Shown here piece by piece: positions 43,815 through 52,748 of a stretch of 64,000 nucleotides of DNA. The stretch is from an uncultured Bacteroides sp. (GTDB lineage Bacteria; Bacteroidota; Bacteroidia; Bacteroidales; Bacteroidaceae). Position 1 is the first letter of the stretch; each line of letters begins with the position of its first letter. Where the stretch lies: contig CALUJC010000017.1 in the NCBI GenBank assembly GCA_944320865.1, positions 1-64,000 on the forward strand, in the 5' to 3' direction. The notes under the pieces were generated by a model, which made no database searches, was not told the origin of the DNA, and saw only the letters and a program-made list of their open reading frames with translations. The translations under genes and the position numbers were made by a program.

Positions 43815-43870
43815 TGGGGAATTGTGGGGAATTGTGTAATTTTACCCCCGCTTATTATAACAAGGTGGGA
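43815..43870 (+). promoter_or_regulatory. MraZ binding boxes
   Basis: TGGGG at 43815 and again at 43825, exactly ten bases apart in the direct repeat TGGGGAATTG, with a further TGGGA at 43866 next to the mraZ start. MraZ is known to bind TGGGN-type repeats with ten-base spacing upstream of its own operon, so autorepression here is inferred. Confidence 0.7.
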
Positions 43871-43876
43871 AACAGC

Positions 43877-44338
43877 ATGCAATTCTTAGGAAACATAGAG
43901 GCGAAGACCGATGCCAAGGGCAGGGTGTTCATCCCCGCCGTCTTCCGCAAGCTGCTGCAGGCGGCTGGCGAAGAGCGGCTTGTGCTACGCAAGGATGTGT
44001 TTCAGGATTGCCTGGTGCTGTACCCCGAAAGCGTGTGGTTCAACACGCAAGACGTGCTGAGGCAACGGCTCAACCCGTGGAACGCGCGCCAGCAGGCGGT
44101 GTTCCGCCAGTTTGTAAGCGATGCCGAGGTGGTGGTGCCCGACGGCAACGGGCGCATCCTCATCCCCCGGCGCTACCTGCAGCTGGCCGGCATAAGGGAC
44201 GAGGTGCGCTTCATAGGCATGGACCAGACCATCGAGATTTGGTCAAGGGAGAAGGCCGAACAGCCCTTCATGGACCCGCAGGAATTTGGCAACGCCTTGC
44301 AGGAGGTGCTGGGCGGAGACGGCATAAACGAATACTAA
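43877..44338 (+). CDS. mraZ: Transcriptional regulator MraZ
   Basis: A 153-residue AbrB-like protein with two SpoVT/AbrB half-domains: FLGNIEAKTDAKGRVFIPAV at the start and a second DGNGRILIPRRYLQLAGI near 95-115. It is the first gene of the division and cell wall cluster and in other bacteria represses that cluster. The start MQFLGN at 43877 is chosen because the longer frame would include the MraZ boxes. rsmH follows after 12 bases. Confidence 0.93.
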   Translation: MQFLGNIEAKTDAKGRVFIPAVFRKLLQAAGEERLVLRKDVFQDCLVLYPESVWFNTQDVLRQRLNPWNARQQAVFRQFVSDAEVVVPDGNGRILIPRRYLQLAGIRDEVRFIGMDQTIEIWSREKAEQPFMDPQEFGNALQEVLGGDGINEY

Positions 44339-44350
44339 CGACGACAAGAT

Positions 44351-45283
44351 ATGGCAGACGAACCCATTTACCACATACCCGTGCTGCTGAAGCAAAGCGT
44401 GGACGGGCTGGACATTAACCCCGCAGGGACGTATGTAGACGTCACCTTCGGCGGGGGAGGGCACTCGCGCGAAATTCTTTCGCGCCTGGGGCCGGAAGGG
44501 CGCCTGCTGGGCTTCGACCAGGATGAAGACGCCGAACGCAACATTCCCGCCGACGGGCGCTTCACCTTCGTGCGCAGCAACTTCCGCTACCTGCGCAACT
44601 TCCTGCGCTACTACGGCATCGACCGGGTGGACGGCATTCTGGCCGACCTGGGGGTGTCGTCGCACCACTTCGACGACAGCGAGCGGGGCTTTTCCTTCCG
44701 CTTCGACGGGGCACTGGACATGCGCATGAACCAACGCGCCGGGCTGACGGCTGCCGACGTGGTGAACACCTACGACGAGGAGCGGCTGGCCGGCGTGTTC
44801 TACCTCTACGGCGAGCTGAAGAACAGCCGCAAGCTGGCGGCTACCCTGGCCAAGGCACGCGCGCAACGGCCCATAGCCACCATAGGGGAGTTTCTAGAGG
44901 CCATAAAGCCCTGCTTCGGGCGTGAACGCGAGAAGAAGGAGCTGGCCAAGGCATTTCAAGCCCTGCGCATCGAGGTGAACCACGAGATGGAGGCGCTGAA
45001 GGAGATGCTGAATGCCGCCACGGCCGTGCTGCGCCCGGGCGGAAGGCTGTGCATCATCACCTACCACTCGCTGGAAGACCGCATGGTGAAGAACCTGATG
45101 AAGGCCGGCAACGTGGAGGGCAAGGCGGAGAAGGACTTCTTCGGCAACGTCCGGGCACCTTTCCGCCCGCTGAGCAACAAGGTCATTACGCCCGACGCCG
45201 ACGAGGTGGAGCGCAATCCGCGCTCGCGCAGCGCCAAGCTGCGCATAGCCTGCCGGACGGACAACCCGGAAGACAACGTGTAG
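44351..45283 (+). CDS. rsmH: 16S rRNA (cytosine-1402-N4)-methyltransferase
   Basis: A 310-residue SAM-dependent methyltransferase that modifies C1402 in the ribosomal P site. The SAM loop is VDVTFGGGGHS (29-39), with DLGVSSHHFDD and RGFSFRFDGALDMRM following, then the conserved LRPGGRLCIITYHSLEDRMVK. Normal length. It lies between mraZ and ftsL with short gaps. Confidence 0.96.
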   Translation: MADEPIYHIPVLLKQSVDGLDINPAGTYVDVTFGGGGHSREILSRLGPEGRLLGFDQDEDAERNIPADGRFTFVRSNFRYLRNFLRYYGIDRVDGILADLGVSSHHFDDSERGFSFRFDGALDMRMNQRAGLTAADVVNTYDEERLAGVFYLYGELKNSRKLAATLAKARAQRPIATIGEFLEAIKPCFGREREKKELAKAFQALRIEVNHEMEALKEMLNAATAVLRPGGRLCIITYHSLEDRMVKNLMKAGNVEGKAEKDFFGNVRAPFRPLSNKVITPDADEVERNPRSRSAKLRIACRTDNPEDNV

Positions 45284-45296
45284 GGAGGAACAAGAT

Positions 45297-45632
45297 ATGG
45301 AACAAGCGAAAAAGAAACGCACGTCGTGGAAGAGCATCATAGGCGGCGACATTCTGGCCACGGGCTTCTTCCACCGCCAGGCCAAGCTGATAGCACTCAT
45401 CATGGTGCTCGTCATCTTCTACATCAGCAACCGCTACTCCGTGCAGCAACAGCTGATACGGATAGAGGAACTGAATATGAAGCTGACCGATGTGAAATAC
45501 AATGCCCTGACCCGCAGTTCGGAACTGATGGAGCAGAGCCGCCAGTCGCGCATCGAGGAGTATGTGGCCACGCAGGAAAGCGACCTGCAGACGGCTACCA
45601 CCCCGCCCTACGTGATAACAATGGACAATTGA
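45297..45632 (+). CDS. ftsL: FtsL-like cell division protein
   Basis: A 111-residue bitopic membrane protein: a basic cytoplasmic N-terminus (KKKRTSWKS), one transmembrane segment (about 29-43, LIALIMVLVIFYISN) and a short coiled coil outside (QQQLIRIEELNMKLTDVKY). Sequence similarity to FtsL is weak, as always, but size, topology and position between rsmH and ftsI identify it. It should join FtsQ and FtsI in the divisome. Confidence 0.85.
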   Translation: MEQAKKKRTSWKSIIGGDILATGFFHRQAKLIALIMVLVIFYISNRYSVQQQLIRIEELNMKLTDVKYNALTRSSELMEQSRQSRIEEYVATQESDLQTATTPPYVITMDN

Positions 45633-45759
45633 AAATTGACAATTGACAATTAGCAATTGACGATTGAAAATTGAGAATTGAGTATTAGAAATGATGAATT
45701 TAAAAGACAAACACTGACAATTGTCAATTATCCATTGTCAATTGTCAATTAATAAAGTT
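45633..45759. repeat. CAATTGAC-type palindromic spacer
   Basis: Many iterations of AATTGACAATTG and AAAATTGAGAATTG on the left half, and ACAATTGTCAATTA in inverted sense on the right half, fill the ftsL-ftsI spacer. The two halves could pair into a long AU-rich hairpin in the transcript. Confidence 0.7.
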
Positions 45760-47919
45760 ATGGCTGTCAACAAGAACAATATCATGCTGCGCTATTTCTT
45801 CATCGTGCTGGTGATGTCGCTCATAGGCATCGCAGTGGTGGTGAAGGCAGGCTTCATCATGTTTGCCGAAAGGCAATACTGGAACGATGTGGCCGACCGC
45901 TTCGTGAAGGAGAACAAGACAGTTCGCCCCAACCGGGGCAACATCCTCTCGGCCGACGGCAAGCTGATGGCCAGCTCGCTGCCTGAATACCATATATATA
46001 TGGACTTCATGTCGGGCGAGCGCGACCCTGAGCTGCGCCGTAAAGACCAGCACCGCCGCGACTCGCTGCTCAAGGCCAACCTGGACTCCATCAGCACGGG
46101 GCTGCACCGCATCTTCCCGGACAAGAGCAAGGCTTACTTCAAGAGCCGCCTGCAGGCCGGACGCAGGCAACGCAGCCGCCACTACCAGCTTTACCCCAAG
46201 CGCATCTCGTACATTGAGTTCCGCGAGGTGCAGAAGCTGCCCTACTTCCGCCTGGGCAAGTACCAGAGCGGCCTGCACGAGGTGCCCTACAACCAGCGGA
46301 AGAAGCCCTTCGGCTCACTGGCCTCGCAGACACTGGGACGCCTCTACGCCGACACCGCCATGGGGGCACGCAACGGCATTGAGCTGGCCTTCGACACCGT
46401 ACTGAAGGGGCGCAACGGCATCACCCACCGCCAGAAGGTGATGAACAAGTGGCTGGACATCATAGATATTCCGCCCGTGGACGGCTGCGACGTGGTGACC
46501 ACCATTGACGTAGGTATGCAGGACATCTGCGAGAAAGCCCTGGTAGACAAGCTGAAGGAAATTGATGCCAACGTGGGTGTGGCCGTGCTGATGGAAGTGA
46601 AGACGGGCGACGTGAAAGCCATTGTGAACATGACCAAGGACAGCGACGGCAACTACTACGAGATGAACAGCAACGCCATAAGCGACATGCTGGAGCCGGG
46701 CTCCACCTTCAAGACCGCCTCGCTGATGGTGGCGCTGGAGGACGGGAAAATCACCCCTGAGACAGTGGTGGAGACGGGCAATGGCATCAAGAACATGTAT
46801 GGCAGCCAGATGCGCGACCATAACTGGCACCGTGGAGGCTATGGCACCATCACGGCCACACGTGCCCTGGAGGTGTCGTCAAACATAGGCGTGTCGGCAC
46901 TGATAGACAAATATTACCGGAACGACCCGCAGAAGTTTGTAGACGGGCTGAAGCGCATGAGCATAGACCAGCCCCTGCACCTGCAGATAGGCGGCGAGGG
47001 CAAGCCGAACATCAAGGGGCCGAAGGAACGCTACTTTGCCAAGACTACCCTGCCCTGGATGAGCATAGGCTACGAGACGCAGATTCCGCCCATGAACATA
47101 CTGACGTTTTACAACGCCATTGCCAACGACGGCGTGATGGTGCGCCCCAAGTTCGTGAAAGAGATACTGCGGGGAGACGAGGTGGTGAAACGGTTTCCCA
47201 CCGAGGTCATCAACGGCAAGATATGCTCGGACAGCACGCTGGTGAAGATACGCAAGATGCTGCGGGGCGTAGTGACCGACGGATTGGCCAAGGCGGCAGG
47301 CAGCGACCAGTTTGCCGTGGCGGGCAAGACGGGCACGGCGCAGATTTCGCAAGGCAAGGACGGCTACCGTAGCGGCAAGCGCGAATACCTGGTGAGCTTC
47401 TGCGGCTTCTTCCCGGCCGAAGCGCCGAAATACAGTTGCATTGTTTCCATCCGCAAGCCGGCGGCCGGAGGCGCGTCGGGCGGACTGATGGCGGGCAGCG
47501 TGTTCAAGAAGATAGCCGAGCGGGTATATGCCAAGGATTTGCGTATCGACATGGCACAAGCCATAGACAGTACCAGCAACGTCATCCCCACCGTGAAGCC
47601 GGGCGAAATGAACGAGGCACTGGTGGTACTGAACGACCTGGACGTGCCCAGCCAGTCGCCCCTCGATGAAAAGGACGGGCAGGAATGGTGGGGGCGCACC
47701 GAGTCGACCGAAACAGCCGTGGTGCTGCACGAGACGGAGTATGCAGCCAACACCGTGCCCAACGTCATCGGCATGGGCGCCAAAGATGCCGTCTATCTGC
47801 TGGAAAGCAAAGGTTGGCGCGTCAGGCTGAGCGGCGTGGGGCGCGTAAGGCACCAGTCGCTCGCGGCAGGTACCCACGCAGCAAAAGGGGCAACCATAGG
47901 GCTGCAACTGAGGAATTGA
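45760..47919 (+). CDS. ftsI: Penicillin-binding protein FtsI (PBP3-type transpeptidase)
   Basis: A 719-residue septal peptidoglycan transpeptidase: an N-terminal membrane anchor (about 10-30), a pedestal domain (RPNRGNILSADGKLMA near 56-71) and the transpeptidase domain with STFK (Ser315), SSN (373-375) and KTG (523-525). A PASTA-like domain closes the protein (TVPNVIGMGAKDAVYLLESK, about 658-719). The start MAVNKNN is preferred; an ATG 13 codons upstream falls in the repeat spacer. Confidence 0.95.
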   Translation: MAVNKNNIMLRYFFIVLVMSLIGIAVVVKAGFIMFAERQYWNDVADRFVKENKTVRPNRGNILSADGKLMASSLPEYHIYMDFMSGERDPELRRKDQHRRDSLLKANLDSISTGLHRIFPDKSKAYFKSRLQAGRRQRSRHYQLYPKRISYIEFREVQKLPYFRLGKYQSGLHEVPYNQRKKPFGSLASQTLGRLYADTAMGARNGIELAFDTVLKGRNGITHRQKVMNKWLDIIDIPPVDGCDVVTTIDVGMQDICEKALVDKLKEIDANVGVAVLMEVKTGDVKAIVNMTKDSDGNYYEMNSNAISDMLEPGSTFKTASLMVALEDGKITPETVVETGNGIKNMYGSQMRDHNWHRGGYGTITATRALEVSSNIGVSALIDKYYRNDPQKFVDGLKRMSIDQPLHLQIGGEGKPNIKGPKERYFAKTTLPWMSIGYETQIPPMNILTFYNAIANDGVMVRPKFVKEILRGDEVVKRFPTEVINGKICSDSTLVKIRKMLRGVVTDGLAKAAGSDQFAVAGKTGTAQISQGKDGYRSGKREYLVSFCGFFPAEAPKYSCIVSIRKPAAGGASGGLMAGSVFKKIAERVYAKDLRIDMAQAIDSTSNVIPTVKPGEMNEALVVLNDLDVPSQSPLDEKDGQEWWGRTESTETAVVLHETEYAANTVPNVIGMGAKDAVYLLESKGWRVRLSGVGRVRHQSLAAGTHAAKGATIGLQLRN

Positions 47920-47958
47920 GAATCATAAATATAGAATATATGAGGAATTTAGCGTGCG

Positions 47959-48139
47959 TTTATTTTTCATCCGCAGATGACACGGATAACACGGATTTTC
48001 AAGAGGCTCCGCCCACGTGTATCTGTCATTCTGAGCGAAGCGAAGAATCTCCTTTCAATAGGGGAGATGCTTCACTTACGTTCAGCATGACAAAAGAAAA
48101 AATCTGCGTTATCCGTGTCATCTGCGGATGAAAAATAAA
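47959..48139. repeat. Composite palindrome between ftsI and murE
   Basis: Outer arms (TTTATTTTTCATCCGCAGAT from 47959 and its near complement ending at 48139) enclose a TGTCAT...ATGACA copy at 48024-48092. The whole 181-base block is one large nested hairpin filling most of the 260-base spacer. Confidence 0.8.
48024..48092. repeat. TGTCAT...ATGACA palindromic repeat, copy d
   Basis: TGTCATTCTGAGCGAAGCGA to ACTTACGTTCAGCATGACA, with an inner GGAGATGCTTCAC arm complementary to the GAAGAATCTCC arm. Confidence 0.75.
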
Positions 48140-48179
48140 ACATATAGCACAGCCTAATAAATTATAATAGACATTGCTT

Positions 48180-49631
48180 ATGAAGCTGAACGAACTACTG
48201 AAAAAGATACAGCCGGTGGACATCATCGGCAGCACGGACAAGGAGATAGCCGGCGTGTGCATCGACTCCCGCCAGACGGAGCAGGGCTACCTGTTCATGG
48301 CCATGCGAGGCACGCAGACCGACGGGCATGCCTACATCCCTGCGGCCATAGGGAAAGGTGCCGTGGCGGTGCTTTGCGAGGAACTGCCCCTGGAACTGGC
48401 CGGAGACGTGACCTACATCCGCGTGAAGGACAGCGAAGAGGCCGTGGGACTGGTGGCCACCACTTTCTATGGCGACCCGACGGACAAGATGGATCTGGTG
48501 GGCGTGACGGGCACCAACGGCAAGACCACCGTGGCCACGCTGCTCTACCATACCTTCCGCTACTTCGGCTACAAGGTGGGACTGATATCGACGGTGTGCA
48601 ACTACATAGACGACCAGCCCGTGCCCACCGAGCACACCACCCCCGACCCCATCACCTTGAACTGCCTGCTGGGGCAGATGGCCGACGCGGGATGCAAGTA
48701 TGCCTTCATGGAGGTCAGCTCGCACAGCATCGCACAGAAGCGCATCAGCGGGCTGCGCTTTGCCGGAGGCATTTTCACCAACCTGACGCGCGACCACCTG
48801 GACTACCACAAGACGGTGGAGAACTACCTGAGGGCTAAGAAAAAGTTCTTCGACGACCTGCCCAAGACAGCTTTCAGCCTGGTGAACCTGGACGACAAGA
48901 ACGGACTGGTGATGACGCAGAACACCCGCTCGAAAGTATATACCTACTCCTTGCGGAGTCTTGCCGACTTCAAGGGGAAGGTGCTGGAAAGCCACTTCGA
49001 AGGCATGCTGCTGGACTTCAACAACCGGGAGCTGGCGGTGCACTTCATCGGGCGATTCAATGCTTATAACCTGCTGGCAGTGTTCGGCGCTGCCGTGCTG
49101 CTGGGCAAGCGCGAGGAGGATGTGCTCATTGCCCTGAGCACCCTGCACCCCGTGGCCGGACGCTTTGATGCCGTGCGCTCGCCGCAAGGCTACACGGCCA
49201 TTGTGGACTATGCCCACACGCCCGACGCGCTGGCGAATGTGCTGAATGCCATACACGGCGTGCTGGAAGGTCGGGGCAAGGTCATCACCGTGGTGGGCGC
49301 AGGCGGCAACCGCGACAAGGGCAAGCGCCCCCTCATGGCCCAGGAGGCCGCAAGGCAGAGCGACCGCCTCATCATCACCAGCGACAACCCAAGGTTTGAG
49401 GAGCCGCAGGACATTATGAACGACATGCTGGCTGGCCTCAGCAAGGAGGACTTGCAGAAGACCCTCGCCATAGCCGACCGTCGCGAAGCCATACGCACCG
49501 CCTGCATGCTGGCGCAGAAGGGTGACGTAGTGCTGGTGGCCGGCAAGGGGCACGAGGACTACCAAGAGATAAAGGGCGTAAAACACCACTTTGACGACAA
49601 GGAGGAGGTGAGGAAAGTAATGAATCTATAA
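48180..49631 (+). CDS. murE: UDP-MurNAc-L-Ala-D-Glu:meso-diaminopimelate ligase
   Basis: A 483-residue Mur ligase adding the third residue of the stem peptide. The ATP loop GTNGKTT is at 111-117. The motif DNPR (in [11 protein letters not shown], around 402) marks specificity for meso-diaminopimelate rather than lysine. Other Mur motifs ([28 protein letters not shown]) are intact. The start MKLNELL at 48180 is chosen over an ATG two codons upstream; either is possible. Confidence 0.96.
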   Translation: MKLNELLKKIQPVDIIGSTDKEIAGVCIDSRQTEQGYLFMAMRGTQTDGHAYIPAAIGKGAVAVLCEELPLELAGDVTYIRVKDSEEAVGLVATTFYGDPTDKMDLVGVTGTNGKTTVATLLYHTFRYFGYKVGLISTVCNYIDDQPVPTEHTTPDPITLNCLLGQMADAGCKYAFMEVSSHSIAQKRISGLRFAGGIFTNLTRDHLDYHKTVENYLRAKKKFFDDLPKTAFSLVNLDDKNGLVMTQNTRSKVYTYSLRSLADFKGKVLESHFEGMLLDFNNRELAVHFIGRFNAYNLLAVFGAAVLLGKREEDVLIALSTLHPVAGRFDAVRSPQGYTAIVDYAHTPDALANVLNAIHGVLEGRGKVITVVGAGGNRDKGKRPLMAQEAARQSDRLIITSDNPRFEEPQDIMNDMLAGLSKEDLQKTLAIADRREAIRTACMLAQKGDVVLVAGKGHEDYQEIKGVKHHFDDKEEVRKVMNL

Positions 49632-49736
49632 GAAAGTAGATAGTAGTCAGTAGCAAGTAGCCAGCACAAGATACAAGCACTGCCGACTACGGGCTACAGA
49701 CTACTGGCTACCAACTACTAACTACTGAAGAAAGAT
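49632..49736. repeat. AGTAG/CTACT palindromic spacer
   Basis: The left half is AGTAG-rich (AGTAGTCAGTAGCAAGTAGC) and the right half CTACT-rich (CTACTGGCTACCAACTACTA). Together they form an imperfect hairpin in the murE-mraY spacer. Confidence 0.65.
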
Positions 49737-51005
49737 ATGCTATACTACTTATTCAACTGGCTTGACCAATACGACTTCCCCGGGGCGGGAATGTTTGCCT
49801 ATACGTCGTTCCGCTCGTTGATGGCGGTAATCCTCGCATTGCTCATCTCGAGCATCTGGGGCGACCGCTTCATCAACCTGCTCAAGCGGAAGCAAATCAC
49901 CGAGACACAAAGAGATGCCAAGATTGACCCCTTCGGCGTGAACAAGGTGGGTGTGCCCTCGATGGGCGGATTCATCATCATTGTGGCGATACTCATCCCC
50001 TGCCTGCTGCTGGGGAGGCTGGGCAACATCTACATGGCGTTGATGCTTATCACTACCGTGTGGCTGGGCTCGCTGGGCTTTGCCGACGACTATATCAAGA
50101 TATTCAAGCGCGACAAGGAGGGACTGCATGGCAAGTTCAAGATTATCGGACAGGTGGGGCTGGGCCTCATCGTGGGCCTCACGCTGTACCTCAGTCCGCA
50201 GGTAGTCATCCGCGAGAACATCGAGGTGGAGAAGCCGGGCGGACAGGTGGAGGTGGTGCATGCCGCCAAGGAGATTAAGGCCACGCAGACCACCATCCCC
50301 TTCTTCAAGAGCAACAACCTGGACTATGCCGACATCATGGGCTTCCTGGGCGACCATGCGCAGGCGGCGGGATGGGTACTGTTCGTGCTGGTCACCATCT
50401 TCGTAGTGACGGCCGTGAGCAACGGGGCCAACCTGAACGACGGCATGGACGGCATGGCGGCAGGCAACTCGGCCATCATAGGCGTGACACTGGGCATATT
50501 GGCCTACGTGAGCAGCCACATAGAGTATGCGGGCTACCTCAACATCATGTACATACCGGGCAGCGAGGAGCTGGTCATCTTCATCTGCGCCTTCATCGGG
50601 GCGCTGATTGGCTTCCTGTGGTATAACGCCTACCCGGCACAGGTGTTCATGGGCGACACGGGCAGCCTGACGATAGGCGGCATCATCGCCGTCTTTGCCA
50701 TCATCATCCACAAGGAGCTGCTGATACCCATACTGTGCGGCGTGTTCCTGGTGGAGAACCTGTCCGTCATCATGCAGCGGGTGTACTACAAGGTAGGCAA
50801 GCGGCACGGACGGAAGCAACGAATGTTCAAGCGTACACCCATACACGACCACTTTCGCACCTCCATGAGCCAGGTGGAAGCGGGGTGTACAGTGCTCTTT
50901 CAAAAGCCTACGCAACTCTTCCACGAATCGAAGATAACCGTGCGCTTCTGGATTGTGACCATCGTGCTGGCGGCCATCACCATCATTACGCTGAAGATAC
51001 GATGA
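49737..51005 (+). CDS. mraY: Phospho-N-acetylmuramoyl-pentapeptide transferase
   Basis: A 422-residue integral membrane enzyme that transfers phospho-MurNAc-pentapeptide to undecaprenyl phosphate, giving lipid I. About ten helices. Conserved aspartates are seen in LGFADDYIKI, in NGANLNDGMDGMAAG and in FMGDTGSLTIGG, and the HHH-type motif near the end reads TPIHDHFR. It is longer than E. coli MraY through an inserted loop around 155-200, usual in Bacteroidetes. Confidence 0.96.
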   Translation: MLYYLFNWLDQYDFPGAGMFAYTSFRSLMAVILALLISSIWGDRFINLLKRKQITETQRDAKIDPFGVNKVGVPSMGGFIIIVAILIPCLLLGRLGNIYMALMLITTVWLGSLGFADDYIKIFKRDKEGLHGKFKIIGQVGLGLIVGLTLYLSPQVVIRENIEVEKPGGQVEVVHAAKEIKATQTTIPFFKSNNLDYADIMGFLGDHAQAAGWVLFVLVTIFVVTAVSNGANLNDGMDGMAAGNSAIIGVTLGILAYVSSHIEYAGYLNIMYIPGSEELVIFICAFIGALIGFLWYNAYPAQVFMGDTGSLTIGGIIAVFAIIIHKELLIPILCGVFLVENLSVIMQRVYYKVGKRHGRKQRMFKRTPIHDHFRTSMSQVEAGCTVLFQKPTQLFHESKITVRFWIVTIVLAAITIITLKIR

Positions 51006-51083
51006 ACTACGAGCTACGAGCTACGAGTAAGGAGATAAGGGATGAGTAAAAAGGATATACACATAAGACCCGCTTAGGAGGGC

Positions 51084-51193
51084 ACGCGTGGGTGTCAGTG
51101 ATACCCCACGCGTGGGGTACCCAAAGGGGTCACTCGTGGGGTACCGGCAAGGGTAACAGATACTCTTGACCAAGGGTAACAGATACCCTTGAC
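51084..51193. repeat. 23/24-bp palindromic repeat array between mraY and murD
   Basis: Two clean 23-base units (51148-51170 and 51171-51193), each a hairpin CAAGGGTA-ACAGA-TACYCTTG, follow two to three 24-base units of the type ACGCGTGGGGTACCC (51084-51147). The 301-base spacer has no gene; beyond the array it holds a CTACGAG repeat (51006-51030) and a GGCCTT inverted pair (51208-51250). Confidence 0.75.
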
Positions 51194-51306
51194 TACCCCC
51201 TCCAGAAGGCCTTGTAGGGCACATTCGCAAGAGTGACGGCAGGCCTTCGCAACAGAAGTAAGGAAACTATACAAAGTAAACGAAATTGAAAGGAGACAAT
51301 AGAGAT

Positions 51307-52644
51307 ATGAAACGAATCGTAATACTGGGTGCCGGCGAGAGCGGCTCGGGTGCCGCCGTGCTGGCACGGGTGAAGGGCTTCGACACCTTCGTGAGCGACA
51401 TGGGCACCATCAAGCCCAAGTACAAGAAGTTGCTGGACAGCTACCACATCCCCTGGGAGGAGGGACACCCGCACACCGAGGCCTTGGTGCTCAACGCCGA
51501 CGAGGTGGTGAAAAGCCCCGGCATACCCAATGATGCCCCCATCATCCTCAAGCTCAAGGAGCAGGGGACACCCGTCATCTCGGAGATAGAGTTTGCCGGA
51601 CGCTACACCGACGCCAAGATGGTGTGCATCACCGGCTCCAACGGCAAGACCACGACCACGTCGCTCATCTACCACATCTTCAAGAGCGCGGGGCTCAACG
51701 TGGGCCTGGCGGGCAACATCGGGCGCAGCCTGGCCCTGCAGGTGGCCACCGAGCAGCACGACTACTACGTCATCGAGCTCAGTTCCTTCCAGCTGGACAA
51801 CATGTATGACTTCCGCGCCAACATCGCCATACTGATGAACATCACCCCCGACCACCTGGACCGCTACGACCACTGCATGCAGAAGTACGTGGACGCCAAG
51901 TTCCGCATCACGCAGAACCAGACGGAGGACGACGCCTTCATCTACTGGCAAGACGACCCCATCATCCGCCGCGAGCTGGAGAAACACGGACTGCGGGCTC
52001 AACTCTACCCCTTCTCTGCCGTGAAGGAAGACGGGGCCATCGCCTACGTGGAGGACGACGAGGTGCACATCGACCGCCCCATCGCCTTCAACATGGAGCA
52101 GGAAGAACTGGCACTGCGGGGCACGCACAACCTCTACAACTCGCTCGCCGCAGGCATCTCCGCTAACCTAGCAGGCATCAAGAAGGAAGACATCCGCCGC
52201 GCGCTGAGCGACTTCAAAGGGGTGCCCCACCGCCTGGAGCGGGTGTGCGACGTGCGCGGCGTGCACTTCATCAACGACTCGAAAGCCACCAACGTCAACT
52301 CCTGCTGGTATGCCCTGCAAAGCATGACCACCAAGACGGTGCTCATCCTCGGCGGGAAGGACAAGGGAAATGACTACAACGAGATAGCCGACCTGGTGCG
52401 CCAGAAGTGCTCGGCACTGGTCTACCTGGGGCTTCACAACGAAAAGTTGCACCAGTTCTTCGACCCTATGGGCCTGCCCGTAGCCGACGTGCAGACGGGC
52501 ATGAAGGATGCCGTAGACGCCGCCTACCGCCTGGCCAAGAAGGGCGAAACGGTGCTGCTCAGTCCCTGCTGCGCCTCGTTCGACCTGTTCAAGAGCTACG
52601 AGGACCGGGGCGACCAGTTCAAGGAGTGCGTAAGGGCGCTGTAA
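51307..52644 (+). CDS. murD: UDP-MurNAc-L-alanine:D-glutamate ligase
   Basis: A 445-residue Mur ligase adding D-glutamate, the second residue of the stem peptide. Start MKRIVILGAGESG, ATP loop GSNGKTT at 110-116, then ELSSFQLDNM, NITPDHLDRYD, NDSKATNVNS and the end SPCCASFDLFKSYEDRG, all typical of MurD. The start at 51307 gives the normal N-terminal UDP-binding strand. Confidence 0.96.
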   Translation: MKRIVILGAGESGSGAAVLARVKGFDTFVSDMGTIKPKYKKLLDSYHIPWEEGHPHTEALVLNADEVVKSPGIPNDAPIILKLKEQGTPVISEIEFAGRYTDAKMVCITGSNGKTTTTSLIYHIFKSAGLNVGLAGNIGRSLALQVATEQHDYYVIELSSFQLDNMYDFRANIAILMNITPDHLDRYDHCMQKYVDAKFRITQNQTEDDAFIYWQDDPIIRRELEKHGLRAQLYPFSAVKEDGAIAYVEDDEVHIDRPIAFNMEQEELALRGTHNLYNSLAAGISANLAGIKKEDIRRALSDFKGVPHRLERVCDVRGVHFINDSKATNVNSCWYALQSMTTKTVLILGGKDKGNDYNEIADLVRQKCSALVYLGLHNEKLHQFFDPMGLPVADVQTGMKDAVDAAYRLAKKGETVLLSPCCASFDLFKSYEDRGDQFKECVRAL

Positions 52645-52748
52645 ACCTAAATGAAGAATGAAGAATTAAGAATGATGAACTTGCTCACAGCTTAATCCTT
52701 CATTGCACAGACATTCTTCGTTCTTCATTCTTAATTCTTCATTTATAT
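52645..52748. repeat. GAAGAATTAAGAATG-type palindromic spacer
   Basis: The left arm AATGAAGAATTAAGAATGAT (from 52651) and right arm ATTCTTCGTTCTTCATTCTT (from 52713) are complementary in outline and fill the murD-ftsW spacer. The same motif recurs at 3657-3682, 12808-12840, 13818-13842 and 13945-13978. Confidence 0.7.
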
